Source: JBALVO01 sp036961445 (GTDB lineage: Bacteria; Pseudomonadota; Gammaproteobacteria; Pseudomonadales; Halieaceae). From it: a stretch of DNA of 13,814 nt. The stretch is taken from contig JBALVO010000105.1 in assembly GCA_036961445.1 (NCBI GenBank), forward strand, positions 1 to 13,814, written 5' to 3'. Numbering within the stretch: position 1 is the stretch's first letter; each line of letters starts with the position of its first letter. Positions 6,959 to 13,814 of this stretch are shown piece after piece. The notes beneath the pieces were generated by a model, which saw only the letters and a program-made list of their open reading frames with translations, was not told where the DNA came from and searched no databases. The position numbers and the translations under genes are program-made.

Positions 6959-8809
6959 CTAGTCGCCCTGAACAGGCAAGGCTCGCTCGACTTCCCGCCG
7001 CAGTATCGCCAGTGGTAACGAACCGTTGCCCAGCAACTTGTCGTGGAAATTCGCCAGGTTAAACGCATCACCCTGACGTTCCCTGGCCTGCTGGCGCAGC
7101 GCCAGGATCTCCAGCATACCTACCATGTAGGCACAGGCCTGGCCGGGCATAACGATATAGCGCTCGATTTCAGCGACCACCTCGCCTTGCGACATGCCCG
7201 TGTGCTGCTGCATATAGTCTATCGCTTGCTCGCGGGTCCAGCCCCGGGAATGTATGCCGGTGTCCACCACCAAGCGCACGGCGCGGAACATTTCTGCCTG
7301 TAGCCGGCCGATATTGCTAAAGGCATCGTGTAAGCCCAGGTCATATACCAGCCGCTCGGAATACAGCCCCCAGCCCTCGCTAAAGGCCGTGCTGGGCAGG
7401 ACATTTCTTAGCAAGGGTATACCCTTGATATTTTGCTGTACTGACCACTGAAAGTGATGCCCAGGCACCGCCTCATGGGCGGCCAGAGTAAGCATGGAAA
7501 AACGCTGGGTGTCTGCAGGATCACGCAGATTGGCAAAGAATATACCCGGTGAACTGCCATCCAACGGCGCAGGCTTATAATGCGCTCCTGCAGCGCCCGC
7601 CTCGGTTTCAGCCGGTTCTGCCATTACCACCACCTGCTGACCGGGAATCGCCAGAAATGCCACGGCGGTCTCCTGCTGTAGCTTACGAACCAACCGTGTG
7701 TAGTCAGCGAGTATCTCCACTCTGACGCCCGCCTCATCCACATACGTCGAGCCCGGCGCAGCGACAAAGGCCTGCATGCGCTGAGCCACACTGCCCTCTG
7801 CATAGCCCAGCTCGGCCAGTGCGAGACCCATTTGCTCGCTGACCTCCTCGACCCTGCGCAAACCCAGGGCGTGAATTTCGTCGGCACTCATTTCGGTACT
7901 GGTATGGAGTCGTAGCAAGGCCTGGTAATAATTCAGGCCATCAGGCAGCTGCGACATGCCCACTGCCACCGGAGCCAGCAACTGCAACTCCTCCAGGTAG
8001 GCCAGAAAGTCCGTATAAGCCGGAATCGCGACTGTCACGATCAGCCTCTCATTACGGGCGACCAACGCCAACTGCTCGCTCGCATCCAGAGAGGTTGCCG
8101 CCAGCTTCTCTTCCAGTGCCTGATAAATACCCCACTCGCTTGCGGGTGTGGCAACCAGCATCGCAGTACTGTCGATTAGCCGCTGCATACTAAATTGCGG
8201 AGGGATGACACCAAGCCGGGCCCGGTAGTCCATGGCTGACTGCAGTCCGAGCAGGAAGGGTCCCAGCGCTTCTACACGGGACAGGAACCGTTCGGCGCTG
8301 CTGCCGTCGACCACCTGCTGTGAACCGGACAACACGGTCAAAGGAAAATCCTGCATTCCGCCCATTTGATTCGCTGGGTAAGGGCCTTGATACATTTTCA
8401 TGTCAAAATGATACGGGAATGCAGCCGCCTCCAGGTCCACTTCCATTACCCACCGCAAGATATCGTAGGTGATCGCCTGCTGCCCCGACAAGGCATCACG
8501 ATCGTACTGCTGCAAAATCTCGAACTGTGCACGGGTTTTATCCAGCATTGCCGCCTGGGCGGCTGGCGATAGATCACTCAGTTTGTCGCTGTGAAAATCC
8601 AGGGGGGTATTCTCGGCCATACCCAGATAAGTAAGCAATTCCGGTATCTGCGTGGCGCTCAAGATGAGCCAACGATCGGCGAAGTGGTCAATATTGAAGG
8701 GGCGGCCCCAAATCAGACGGTAGAGGTAAAAACCGCCAAACAGGAAGGCAAGCAGTGTAGCGTAGAGCAGCATTCGCTTGAGTGAAAGTGAATGTGTGTC
8801 AGTAGTCAT
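6959..8809 (-). CDS. DUF885 family membrane-anchored putative zinc hydrolase
   Basis: A 616-residue protein with an N-terminal hydrophobic helix (about 13-34, LLYATLLAFLFGGFYLYRLIW), so probably held in the inner membrane with its body in the periplasm. The DUF885 signature LAAHEAVPGHHFQW is at 443-455: His445, Glu446 and His451 of a HExxPGH site, with FSEGWGLYSE (Glu478) downstream as a likely further metal ligand. The C-terminus ACAYMVGMLEILALRQQARE...FHDKLLGNGSLPLAILR is also typical. Members resemble metallopeptidases; substrates are mostly unknown. The ATG sits in an ATGA overlap with the end of the small interrupted upstream gene, so translation is probably coupled; its own Shine-Dalgarno is weak. 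The length fits the family. Confidence 0.9.
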   Translation of the reverse strand: MTTDTHSLSLKRMLLYATLLAFLFGGFYLYRLIWGRPFNIDHFADRWLILSATQIPELLTYLGMAENTPLDFHSDKLSDLSPAAQAAMLDKTRAQFEILQQYDRDALSGQQAITYDILRWVMEVDLEAAAFPYHFDMKMYQGPYPANQMGGMQDFPLTVLSGSQQVVDGSSAERFLSRVEALGPFLLGLQSAMDYRARLGVIPPQFSMQRLIDSTAMLVATPASEWGIYQALEEKLAATSLDASEQLALVARNERLIVTVAIPAYTDFLAYLEELQLLAPVAVGMSQLPDGLNYYQALLRLHTSTEMSADEIHALGLRRVEEVSEQMGLALAELGYAEGSVAQRMQAFVAAPGSTYVDEAGVRVEILADYTRLVRKLQQETAVAFLAIPGQQVVVMAEPAETEAGAAGAHYKPAPLDGSSPGIFFANLRDPADTQRFSMLTLAAHEAVPGHHFQWSVQQNIKGIPLLRNVLPSTAFSEGWGLYSERLVYDLGLHDAFSNIGRLQAEMFRAVRLVVDTGIHSRGWTREQAIDYMQQHTGMSQGEVVAEIERYIVMPGQACAYMVGMLEILALRQQARERQGDAFNLANFHDKLLGNGSLPLAILRREVERALPVQGD

Positions 8810-9104
8810 AACGTAAACACTTCGCCAGAGAAGGTCTCAGTATAGCCGTTCTGGCACACCAACCAATTCTCACGCCAGTCGATCAATTCGTTGCGAGTTG
8901 CTGCCTGAGCACCTTTGCCCGCTTATCTTCACCGTTATGGCTCCAGCCNNNNNNNNNNNNNNNNNNNNNNNNNNNNNNNNNNNNNNNNNNNNNNNNNNNN
9001 NNNNNNNNNNNNNNNNNNNNNNNNNNNNNNNNNNNNNNNNNNNNNNNNATATAAATAAGGTCGTCTTGGGCAAACGCAGCCAGATAAAACTGCACATCAT
9101 GCAT
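8806..9104 (-). CDS. Small unrecognised gene, broken by the second N run and an apparent frameshift
   Basis: I do not recognise this protein. It starts at ATG 9104 with AGGAG about 12 bases upstream and reads MHDVQFYLAAFAQDDLIY into the N run. After the gap the best frame reads GWSHNGEDKRAKVLRQQLAT and hits a stop at 8883. Shifting back one base near 8890 gives NELIDWRENWLVCQNGYTE then TFSGEVFTL, ending in TGA overlapping the DUF885 ATG (ATGA). Both pieces look coding, and the overlap is a classic operon junction, so one base has probably been lost near the contig end, or the gene is truly frameshifted. The alternative is that it ends at 8883 and the next 73 bases are untranslated. The gap length is unknown, so total size is too. 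Confidence 0.45.
8949..9048. other. Assembly gap of 100 N
   Basis: A placeholder run of 100 N. Unlike the first gap, the two flanks share no visible overlap, so real sequence of unknown length is missing. It falls inside the small gene upstream of DUF885. Confidence 0.95.
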
Positions 9105-9326
9105 GGCGACTTTGTTCTCCTATATTGAGTTTACCAGTGAAAATCTACCATTGGAGGCGTGGAGCGCAGTAACAATATCACCGATGGCTTCATTATTCCG
9201 AAGATACTTTTTGCATCGATAAAGGGTCCGGCATCCCGGCGATGGCTTTACTTGGCAGCACCACTTAATTTGGTGTTACCCTGAATACGATCTTGTTTCA
9301 GCACTGAACAAAACCAGGAAGGAAAC
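9105..9326. other. Divergent intergenic region upstream of the GFA operon
   Basis: No gene is supported here. It should carry the promoters of the minus-strand DUF885 unit and of the plus-strand GFA operon. A stem CACCA/TGGTG with a seven-base loop lies at 9259-9275. No convincing -35/-10 pair was found on either strand. Confidence 0.4.
9293..9311. promoter_or_regulatory. Imperfect palindrome upstream of the GFA gene
   Basis: TTGTTTCAGCACTGAACAA has outer arms TTGTT and AACAA nine bases apart; allowing one extra T, the arms extend to TTGTT(T)CAG and CTGAACAA. It ends only a few bases before the AGGAAGGA ribosome binding site of the GFA gene, so a bound protein could block transcription. It is a candidate operator only. 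Confidence 0.35.
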
Positions 9327-9731
9327 ATGGCTATAACCGGAGAATGCTTTTGCGCAAGCGTAAAGTATCAAGTTGATGGCAAGCTACGCGATGCGAAGTC
9401 CTGTCATTGCTCGCGCTGCCGCAAAGCTTTTAGCGCACAGGCATCTTCATCTGCATTGGTTGTGCCCGAGGAGTTCAAGTGGGTTTCTGGCCAGGACCTG
9501 CTGACCACCCATATGGTGGCGCATGGCTTTGGTTTGCAGTTCTGCAAAATTTGCGGATCTACACTGTGCACGGTGCACAATGGCAATGTCTACCAGCTTA
9601 CCCTGGGTTGCGTAAACGGTGATCCAGAAATCGAGATTGGCAAACATATTTATGTGGGATCCAAAGCGGCCTGGGAAGTCATCCCGGCAAATGTTGCGCA
9701 GTTTCAGGAGGGGCCGCCGCAAGATGACTAA
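9327..9731 (+). CDS. GFA/CENP-V family zinc-binding protein
   Basis: A 134-residue cytoplasmic protein of the family named for the glutathione-dependent formaldehyde-activating enzyme and centromere protein V. The zinc-binding cysteines are all present: GECFC (Cys7, Cys9), SCHCSRCRKAF (Cys26, Cys28, Cys31) and FCKICGSTLC (Cys73, Cys76, Cys81). The family average is 120-150 residues, so it is complete. Few members have proven activity, and the formaldehyde role should not be assumed. The ATG has a strong AGGAAGGA site upstream. It opens a three-gene operon: its last codons hold the ribosome binding site and start of the alpha/beta hydrolase gene (8-base overlap). Confidence 0.93.
   Translation: MAITGECFCASVKYQVDGKLRDAKSCHCSRCRKAFSAQASSSALVVPEEFKWVSGQDLLTTHMVAHGFGLQFCKICGSTLCTVHNGNVYQLTLGCVNGDPEIEIGKHIYVGSKAAWEVIPANVAQFQEGPPQDD
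9706..9726 (+). promoter_or_regulatory. Ribosome binding site deciding the hydrolase start
   Basis: AGGAGG at 9706-9711 lies 12 bases before the ATG at 9724. It supports this start over the in-frame ATG at 9619, which would overlap the GFA gene by more than 100 bases with a translation unlike any hydrolase. Confidence 0.6.
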
Positions 9732-10569
9732 CAAAAATAGACACAATAGAGTGTCGATACAACACGACTATGCCCAGGCCGGCGATGTACGCATCGCATA
9801 TCAAGTGTCGGGCGAAGGTCCACCATTGATCTGTTGTCACCCCATGGGCTGGGATCATAGCATCTGGGACGATCATCGGGCACGATTTTCGGGTTCCCAT
9901 CAGTTGATCTCCTTCGACCAGCGCGGCTGCGGAGATTCAGATCATCCGCCATTTGAAGAGGGTAATGAATCAGCTTATACCATTGATAGTTTTGCCGACG
10001 ATCTTCGAGCTGTACTGGATGCGCTTGGCATAGAAAAAGCCCGGGTGCTGGGTTTCTCCATGGGGGTTGTGGCGGCTCTGCGTTTTGCCATCACGTGTCC
10101 GGAACGTGTCGAAAAATTAATACTGGTCTCGGCCATGGCCTCACGCTTACCCGAGGCAATTATTCAGCGCGCGCGCCTTGTTGAAGATATGTTGCAGCAA
10201 AAAGGCCTGGAGGCAACCTACAACTTTTATTTCTCCGGCCCTCTTTTCCAGGGCGTCTCCAATAATGATAACTTCGATCAGAATATCGCCCGTATGTTAA
10301 GCAAAGCGACAGCGCAAGGCTTTCAGGGCTGCTTCCGCGTGACTATCGACAGGCCGTCCATGGTGGATGAGTTACACAAAGTCACCGCGCCAACACTCAT
10401 ACTTGTTGGGGAGAAAGATGTTCACTATGTGGGTGAGGCGGACTTACTGGCGCAGAAAATTCCCGATGCCCGCCGATCCATAATCAAGAATACGGGACAT
10501 CCAATTTCCGTTCAGGCGCCTGTGGTGTTCGAGGACCAGGTGATGGACTTCCTTGCGGTAGAGATATAG
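9724..10569 (+). CDS. Alpha/beta hydrolase fold protein
   Basis: A 281-residue cytoplasmic hydrolase, full length for the fold. Residues 15-60 give the N-terminal strands with the oxyanion motif CCHPMGWDHSIW. FDQRGCGDSD (64-73) is the usual strand-4 turn. The nucleophile elbow LGFSMG places Ser112, GEKD gives the probable acid Asp232, and NTGHPISVQAP gives His259, so the Ser-Asp-His triad is intact. A helical cap lies at about 140-215. Family members include esterases, lactonases and dehalogenases; the serine nucleophile argues against haloalkane dehalogenase, which uses Asp. Substrate is unknown. Its start overlaps the GFA gene by 8 bases and the next gene begins 6 bases after its stop, so all three are probably co-translated. 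Confidence 0.93.
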   Translation: MTNKNRHNRVSIQHDYAQAGDVRIAYQVSGEGPPLICCHPMGWDHSIWDDHRARFSGSHQLISFDQRGCGDSDHPPFEEGNESAYTIDSFADDLRAVLDALGIEKARVLGFSMGVVAALRFAITCPERVEKLILVSAMASRLPEAIIQRARLVEDMLQQKGLEATYNFYFSGPLFQGVSNNDNFDQNIARMLSKATAQGFQGCFRVTIDRPSMVDELHKVTAPTLILVGEKDVHYVGEADLLAQKIPDARRSIIKNTGHPISVQAPVVFEDQVMDFLAVEI

Positions 10570-10575
10570 GAAATC

Positions 10576-12453
10576 GTGAACTCTGATATATCCGGACCAT
10601 CGTCTGTTGCTACAGAAAAAGCCAGTCGCTACCGCGGCTGGATAGTAAGGTTAATACTGGGGCTCGCCATAAGTGGCGTTCATCAAGTTGCGGTGCCAGC
10701 AGAGTCAACCGATTGGACGCCGCAGATATCCATATTGCTGGAACAGGAACAATTGGCAGGGATGGTTTGGTCTACCCTCGCTGACGGTGTGATTGAGACG
10801 GGAAGCGCGGGCTTTGCCAACGTGGCCAACCAGTCTGCCATGATCGATTCGCAGAAAGTGCATGTTGGTTCAGTGACAAAGACCGTATTGGCTGTTGGAG
10901 TTATGCGCCTGATCACTGAAGGTAAGCTCACGCTTGATTCGGAAATTACGGCTTTGTTACCCGAGCTAGCTATAGATAATCCATGGCACGAGACTGCGCC
11001 TGTTACGGTCGGGACACTGCTTGCTCACACAGCGGGATTAGATAACACCCGCATGTGGCAATTTATGAGTGCTGTTCCAACCCCGGACACGCCCTTGCTA
11101 GACGCCTTTCCACCAAGCGATAAGAAACTCCTTGCGGTCAGGTCGATGCCGGGGACTCAGTATTCCTATTCCAATATGGGTTACACCATTCTGGGCATGG
11201 TAATAGAGGCCGTAGTCGGTGAACGATACGAAAAGTACCTCGACAAAAACTTGTTGAAGCCGCTGGGTATGACCGACAGCTCATTTGAATTTGTTTCCCA
11301 GGAAGGTGCGTTTGCTTCCAAAAAGCTTGCCATGGGCTATTTTGAAAACAGCGTGCCGCAAGCCAGCCTGCCAATGTACCTGCGCCCAGCCGGGCAATTC
11401 ACCACGACAGCGCCTGATATAGGTAAACTGATGGCCTTGATGCTCAATGACGGGCAGCTGCAAGGCACCCCTTTCATTAAGCCGGAACTCATGCGCTGGC
11501 TGGCGTATCCGAACAATACCCATGCCAGTAATATCGGTTTGCAAGTTGGTCATGGCCTGGCGCTGGCGGTTCGTGATCGTCACGGGGTGATTGGCCTGTG
11601 CCATCCTGGCACCACCATCGGTTTTCGAGCGTACTTGTGTTTGTTTCCTGAAGATGGGAAAGGATTCTTCTACGCGATCAATACTGATAACGAGACTGCG
11701 AACTACGAGCAGTTCGTCGCTCTGTTTATTGCAGCGTTGTCAATTGCAGAGTCACCCCTTGAGCACCCAGAGTCTCAGGTTATGGATATTGAAGCGTTGA
11801 CCGGGTTTTACCTGCCCTCGCCAAATAACATGGCTGAATTCGAATGGCTGGACCTGGTTTTCAATTTCATATGGCTGGGCGTCGACAATGGCAAACTCCT
11901 GATGAGATCCCTGCAGCAGGATACCCGCGAGCTACTTCCCTTGAACCAGGCCTTGCTGCGCGCTACCGATCGCAGTCGAGCGTCCCATGGGGTTATTGTT
12001 GATGAAACGGGTGACATCTTGCTCACCAATGGCCTGGGCACCTTTCGCAAGACCTCGCCCTTCAAAATTGCAGCCTATTGGATCAGTCTTGTGTCCGGAT
12101 TACTGGGGCTACTGTACATCCTTTGTTTTGGTCTCTTGCGGATTATCAATCGGAACGCGAATAAACGGAAAGTACTGGCTTTACCAGTCGCCTGCCTTCT
12201 CGGTTTCTCGATACCGGTCTACTTTTATCTGCATCAGCCGTTCTTTGAGTTTGGGGACAAGAATGCGGCCAGTATTTCACTCGCGCTAATGACCGGGTTG
12301 TTGCCGCTGACGCTGCTGGTTGCCATACTTTACTGGTTTAAGTCGCGAAAAAACGCGTCACTTTTGAGCGATGTTGTCGCCCTGTTTATGTCATTGCAGC
12401 TATGCCTGGTCCTGTTTTACTGGGATTTAATGCCCCTGGTCTTCTGGCGTTAG
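10576..12453 (+). CDS. Serine hydrolase (class C beta-lactamase/PBP-like) with four C-terminal membrane helices
   Basis: A 625-residue protein starting at GTG, with AGGA just upstream and 6 bases after the hydrolase stop. A hydrophobic segment at about 23-41 is a signal peptide or anchor. The beta-lactamase/DD-peptidase-like domain, about 47-385, has all three motifs: SVTK (Ser99, Lys102), YSN (Tyr198, Asn200) and HPG (His343, Gly345) in place of KTG, as in many esterase-type members. A middle region (about 390-490) resembles the lipocalin-like tail seen in this family. Four membrane helices follow (about 498-522, 533-552, 564-588, 597-622). The catalytic part should face the periplasm. Roles in the family include peptidase, esterase and amidase; a beta-lactam role should not be assumed. 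Third gene of the GFA operon. Confidence 0.92.
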   Translation: MNSDISGPSSVATEKASRYRGWIVRLILGLAISGVHQVAVPAESTDWTPQISILLEQEQLAGMVWSTLADGVIETGSAGFANVANQSAMIDSQKVHVGSVTKTVLAVGVMRLITEGKLTLDSEITALLPELAIDNPWHETAPVTVGTLLAHTAGLDNTRMWQFMSAVPTPDTPLLDAFPPSDKKLLAVRSMPGTQYSYSNMGYTILGMVIEAVVGERYEKYLDKNLLKPLGMTDSSFEFVSQEGAFASKKLAMGYFENSVPQASLPMYLRPAGQFTTTAPDIGKLMALMLNDGQLQGTPFIKPELMRWLAYPNNTHASNIGLQVGHGLALAVRDRHGVIGLCHPGTTIGFRAYLCLFPEDGKGFFYAINTDNETANYEQFVALFIAALSIAESPLEHPESQVMDIEALTGFYLPSPNNMAEFEWLDLVFNFIWLGVDNGKLLMRSLQQDTRELLPLNQALLRATDRSRASHGVIVDETGDILLTNGLGTFRKTSPFKIAAYWISLVSGLLGLLYILCFGLLRIINRNANKRKVLALPVACLLGFSIPVYFYLHQPFFEFGDKNAASISLALMTGLLPLTLLVAILYWFKSRKNASLLSDVVALFMSLQLCLVLFYWDLMPLVFWR

Positions 12454-12474
12454 GGTTACCCTGCAAGCCTGGAT

Positions 12475-12537
12475 CTGTGGAGGGCCAGGGTTCATTTTCT
12501 GGGATATCAGTCAGTGAACGGCTTCATAACTCCACAG
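12475..12537. terminator. Nested inverted repeats between convergent genes
   Basis: Outer arms CTGTGGAG (12475-12482) and CTCCACAG (12530-12537) enclose inner arms GTTCA/TGAAC and a small CTG/CAG pair. The whole structure fills the convergent spacer between the serine hydrolase (plus) and glutathione transferase (minus) genes and touches the latter's stop. It may act as a two-way transcription stop; no clear T-tract is present. Confidence 0.4.
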
Positions 12538-12538
12538 T

Positions 12539-13285
12539 TTATCCGTTACGGTGTTGTCGATACATACCGGCCACATACTGACTCACAGGGCGTTGCTGCC
12601 AGTCGGCAATATCCTGCGCCAATCCAGGTGGCACCTGTAAACCACCATACGTAGGATGCTCCGGTGCTATGGCCAGAGGCGCCAGTAAAGCGGCGGCAGC
12701 CAAATCTACGCGGGAGAACTGATCACCTACAAGGTAACTGCGTCCGTCTTCAAGCAATGAGTCCAGCCAATCAAGCTGCGTCAACACGATGTGCCGGGAC
12801 TCTTGCCCCTGATCTGCCCCAAGGTCCATTTTCTCCACCATAGCGGCAACAATAAATTCCCAGGCGTCCCGAACAAACTGTGCATCACCATCAACCAGGT
12901 AATCGGCAAAGATGGGTAACACGGTTTGGGGGTGCTCAACGAGTGCCTCAGAGTAGTACATACGCCGTACATGAACGCCGAGCACCTCGTTTAGACGACT
13001 TTCTATTGCAACAGCTGTAGGCAGGTCGACGGGGTTCAAAGTTCGACCACTGCCCGAATTGCTTTCTGCCCACGCAATGATTTCATGTGAGCCTTGAATA
13101 ACGTCCTCGTCGCAGACAAGGACCGGAAGTGAGGTGCCGCTAGCCCCTAGTTCAGCAGTCAGATCGGCGTGTATGCCTGGCGCCAAACAATGCAGGTTGT
13201 AGTCTACGTCTAAATAATCCAGGGCCCAGCGAGCTTTTTCACAGTAGTGAGAAATCGGAAAGATATAGAGCTGAGGGAGTGGCAA
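12539..13285 (-). CDS. Glutathione S-transferase family protein (TTG start)
   Basis: A 248-residue cytoplasmic protein with an N-terminal thioredoxin-fold domain, LYIFPISHYCEKARWALDYL (about 6-25), where Ser12 or Cys15 would face the glutathione thiol. TSLPVLVCDEDVIQGSHEIIAWAES (about 51-75) holds the cis-Pro and the Ser that binds the glutathione gamma-glutamyl group. The C-terminal helical domain includes YLVGDQFSRVDLAAAALLAPL, the typical N-capping box (SRVD). The start is TTG at 13285: AAGGA lies 7 bases upstream and no ATG or GTG is available nearby in frame. It is unlike the hydroquinone reductase at 4311-5267, so it is a separate subfamily. It is convergent with the serine hydrolase gene. 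Substrate is not known. Confidence 0.88.
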   Translation of the reverse strand: MPLPQLYIFPISHYCEKARWALDYLDVDYNLHCLAPGIHADLTAELGASGTSLPVLVCDEDVIQGSHEIIAWAESNSGSGRTLNPVDLPTAVAIESRLNEVLGVHVRRMYYSEALVEHPQTVLPIFADYLVDGDAQFVRDAWEFIVAAMVEKMDLGADQGQESRHIVLTQLDWLDSLLEDGRSYLVGDQFSRVDLAAAALLAPLAIAPEHPTYGGLQVPPGLAQDIADWQQRPVSQYVAGMYRQHRNG

Positions 13286-13297
13286 ACTAAATTCCTT

Positions 13298-13327
13298 GGA
13301 GGGGGTGAAAAAACAGTTTACCCCTCC
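13298..13327 (-). promoter_or_regulatory. Strong hairpin immediately before the GST ribosome binding site
   Basis: GGAGGGG (13298-13304) and CCCCTCC (13321-13327) pair over seven bases, extended by a T-A, a wobble and two A-T pairs beyond one bulged base. In the minus-strand mRNA the stem ends next to the AAGGA ribosome binding site, so folding could alter access to it. It may be a leader control element or a stop for read-through. Confidence 0.4.
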
Positions 13328-13545
13328 TCGTGCAGCCGGGTCTATCCCCCCTGAGCCTGTAGATACACGTCTGCAATCTCGCCATTCTGGCCAATAGACG
13401 CCACATGTAATACTGCTTATGCGTTATCTCAGGGTAATGTCACAGTCATGTAGTTAAGAAAAAAAGAGCCGCTTTCGCCTGGCAGTGACCTTTATCATCG
13501 CAGCTATACATCGCTTTATAGCGCTATAAAAGGCATGATCATCGT
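13328..13545. other. Divergent intergenic region upstream of the membrane protein
   Basis: No gene is supported. The stretch lies between divergent genes and should hold both promoters. Several TATA-like hexamers (TATACA, TATAGC, TATAAA) cluster at 13504-13530, within and beside a perfect palindrome, but no convincing -35 box was seen. The remainder shows no repeat or RNA structure that I can identify. Confidence 0.4.
13515..13530. promoter_or_regulatory. 16-base perfect palindrome, possible operator
   Basis: TTTATAGCGCTATAAA is perfectly symmetrical and ends 15 bases before the ATG of the membrane protein. Each half contains a -10-like sequence, so a bound protein would probably mask the promoter or the ribosome binding region. 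Confidence 0.45.
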
Positions 13546-13814
13546 ATGACCCAACACGAATACGTCTTTATCGCAGTCTCTATCATACTCGGCTTGGCCA
13601 TCACTCGACTGCTTAGCTCTGTCGCAGGACTGGTTCGTGCTCATAGGCGCGTCACCTTTCATTGGGCAACAGCATTGTGGGGCGTCTGTATCATGCTCTT
13701 CATACTGCAGCTATGGTGGGTTGGCTGGGAGCTGCGCACCTTCTCAGACTGGACTATCTTTGATTTTTTTGCCCTCGTGATCGGTGCAATTTTCGTCTAT
13801 GGCGCGGCGGAGCT
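13546..13814 (+). CDS. Unrecognised multi-pass membrane protein, N-terminal part (runs off right edge)
   Basis: I do not recognise this family. From the ATG at 13546 an open frame of 89 codons reaches the window end: MTQHEYVFIAVSIILGLAIT and onward. It shows three probable membrane helices at about 7-27, 41-62 and 70-89, the second rich in tryptophan (FHWATALWGVCIMLFILQLWW). Between the first two is a short basic loop, RAHRR, which by the positive-inside rule should face the cytoplasm. The ribosome binding site is weak (AAAGG about 13 bases away). Codon pattern and sustained hydrophobicity make it a convincing gene despite truncation. Its neighbour on the left is divergent, so context gives no functional hint. 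Confidence 0.75.
   Translation, partial: MTQHEYVFIAVSIILGLAITRLLSSVAGLVRAHRRVTFHWATALWGVCIMLFILQLWWVGWELRTFSDWTIFDFFALVIGAIFVYGAAE

Noticed and set aside
8870..9128. Alternative open frames through the second N run on both strands
   Set aside because: They stay open only because N bases translate as unknown; their real flanks (for example MMCSFIWLRL on minus) look less protein-like than MHDVQFYLAAFAQDD.
9105..9326. A minus-strand coding remnant near 9190-9265 (GMPDPLSMQKVSSE)
   Set aside because: It is short, lacks a start and resembles no family I can name.
9619..9723. Upstream in-frame start for the alpha/beta hydrolase
   Set aside because: The extension lies wholly inside the GFA gene and has no hydrolase-like sequence; the ATG at 9724 has AGGAGG upstream.
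10576..12453. A beta-lactam resistance gene
   Set aside because: The HPG third motif, the extra membrane tail and the operon partners fit a general serine hydrolase; the sequence gives no support for beta-lactam cleavage.

Overview
The window looks like a scaffold from a Gram-negative, probably marine or environmental, gammaproteobacterial genome, very likely a draft or metagenome assembly. The evidence is an RND efflux pump with a lipoprotein adaptor, a LysR/DoxX/glutathionyl-hydroquinone reductase locus with the gene content of Escherichia coli yqjF-yqjG/yhaJ, and moderate G+C with Shine-Dalgarno sites. Two runs of exactly 100 N mark scaffold joins. The first (3865-3964) is flanked by an exact 55-base duplication, so it is almost certainly an unmerged contig overlap, not missing DNA. 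No tRNA, rRNA, CRISPR array or insertion sequence was seen.

Layout. 1-2411 (minus): an operon for a tripartite efflux pump, adaptor first, then the RND permease, which runs off the left edge. 2412-2779: a non-coding stretch with two short palindromes. 2780-4098 (plus): an A+T-rich gene for a TPR plus aspartyl/asparaginyl beta-hydroxylase-like protein, base composition unlike its neighbours. 4114-4277 (minus): a decayed N-terminal piece of a pirin gene, abutting the A+T-rich gene. 4311-5776 (minus): glutathionyl-hydroquinone reductase and DoxX genes, divergent from a LysR regulator (5908-6813, plus), with a perfect 7-5-7 inverted repeat in the shared intergenic region. 6959-8809 (minus): a membrane-anchored DUF885 zinc hydrolase, apparently coupled by an ATGA overlap to a small upstream gene interrupted by the second gap and by an apparent frameshift.

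9327-12453 (plus): a compact three-gene operon of a GFA/CENP-V zinc protein, an alpha/beta hydrolase (8-base overlap) and a large serine beta-lactamase-like hydrolase with four C-terminal membrane helices (6-base gap). 12539-13285 (minus): a second glutathione S-transferase-like protein with a TTG start and a strong hairpin just upstream of its ribosome binding site. 13546-13814 (plus): the start of an unrecognised membrane protein behind a 16-base perfect palindrome.

The general theme is handling of small reactive or xenobiotic molecules (efflux, quinone/glutathione chemistry, GFA, hydrolases). Most parts belong to known families. The least conventional items are the pirin remnant next to the A+T-rich hydroxylase gene, the interrupted gene upstream of DUF885, and the GFA/hydrolase/membrane serine-hydrolase operon.
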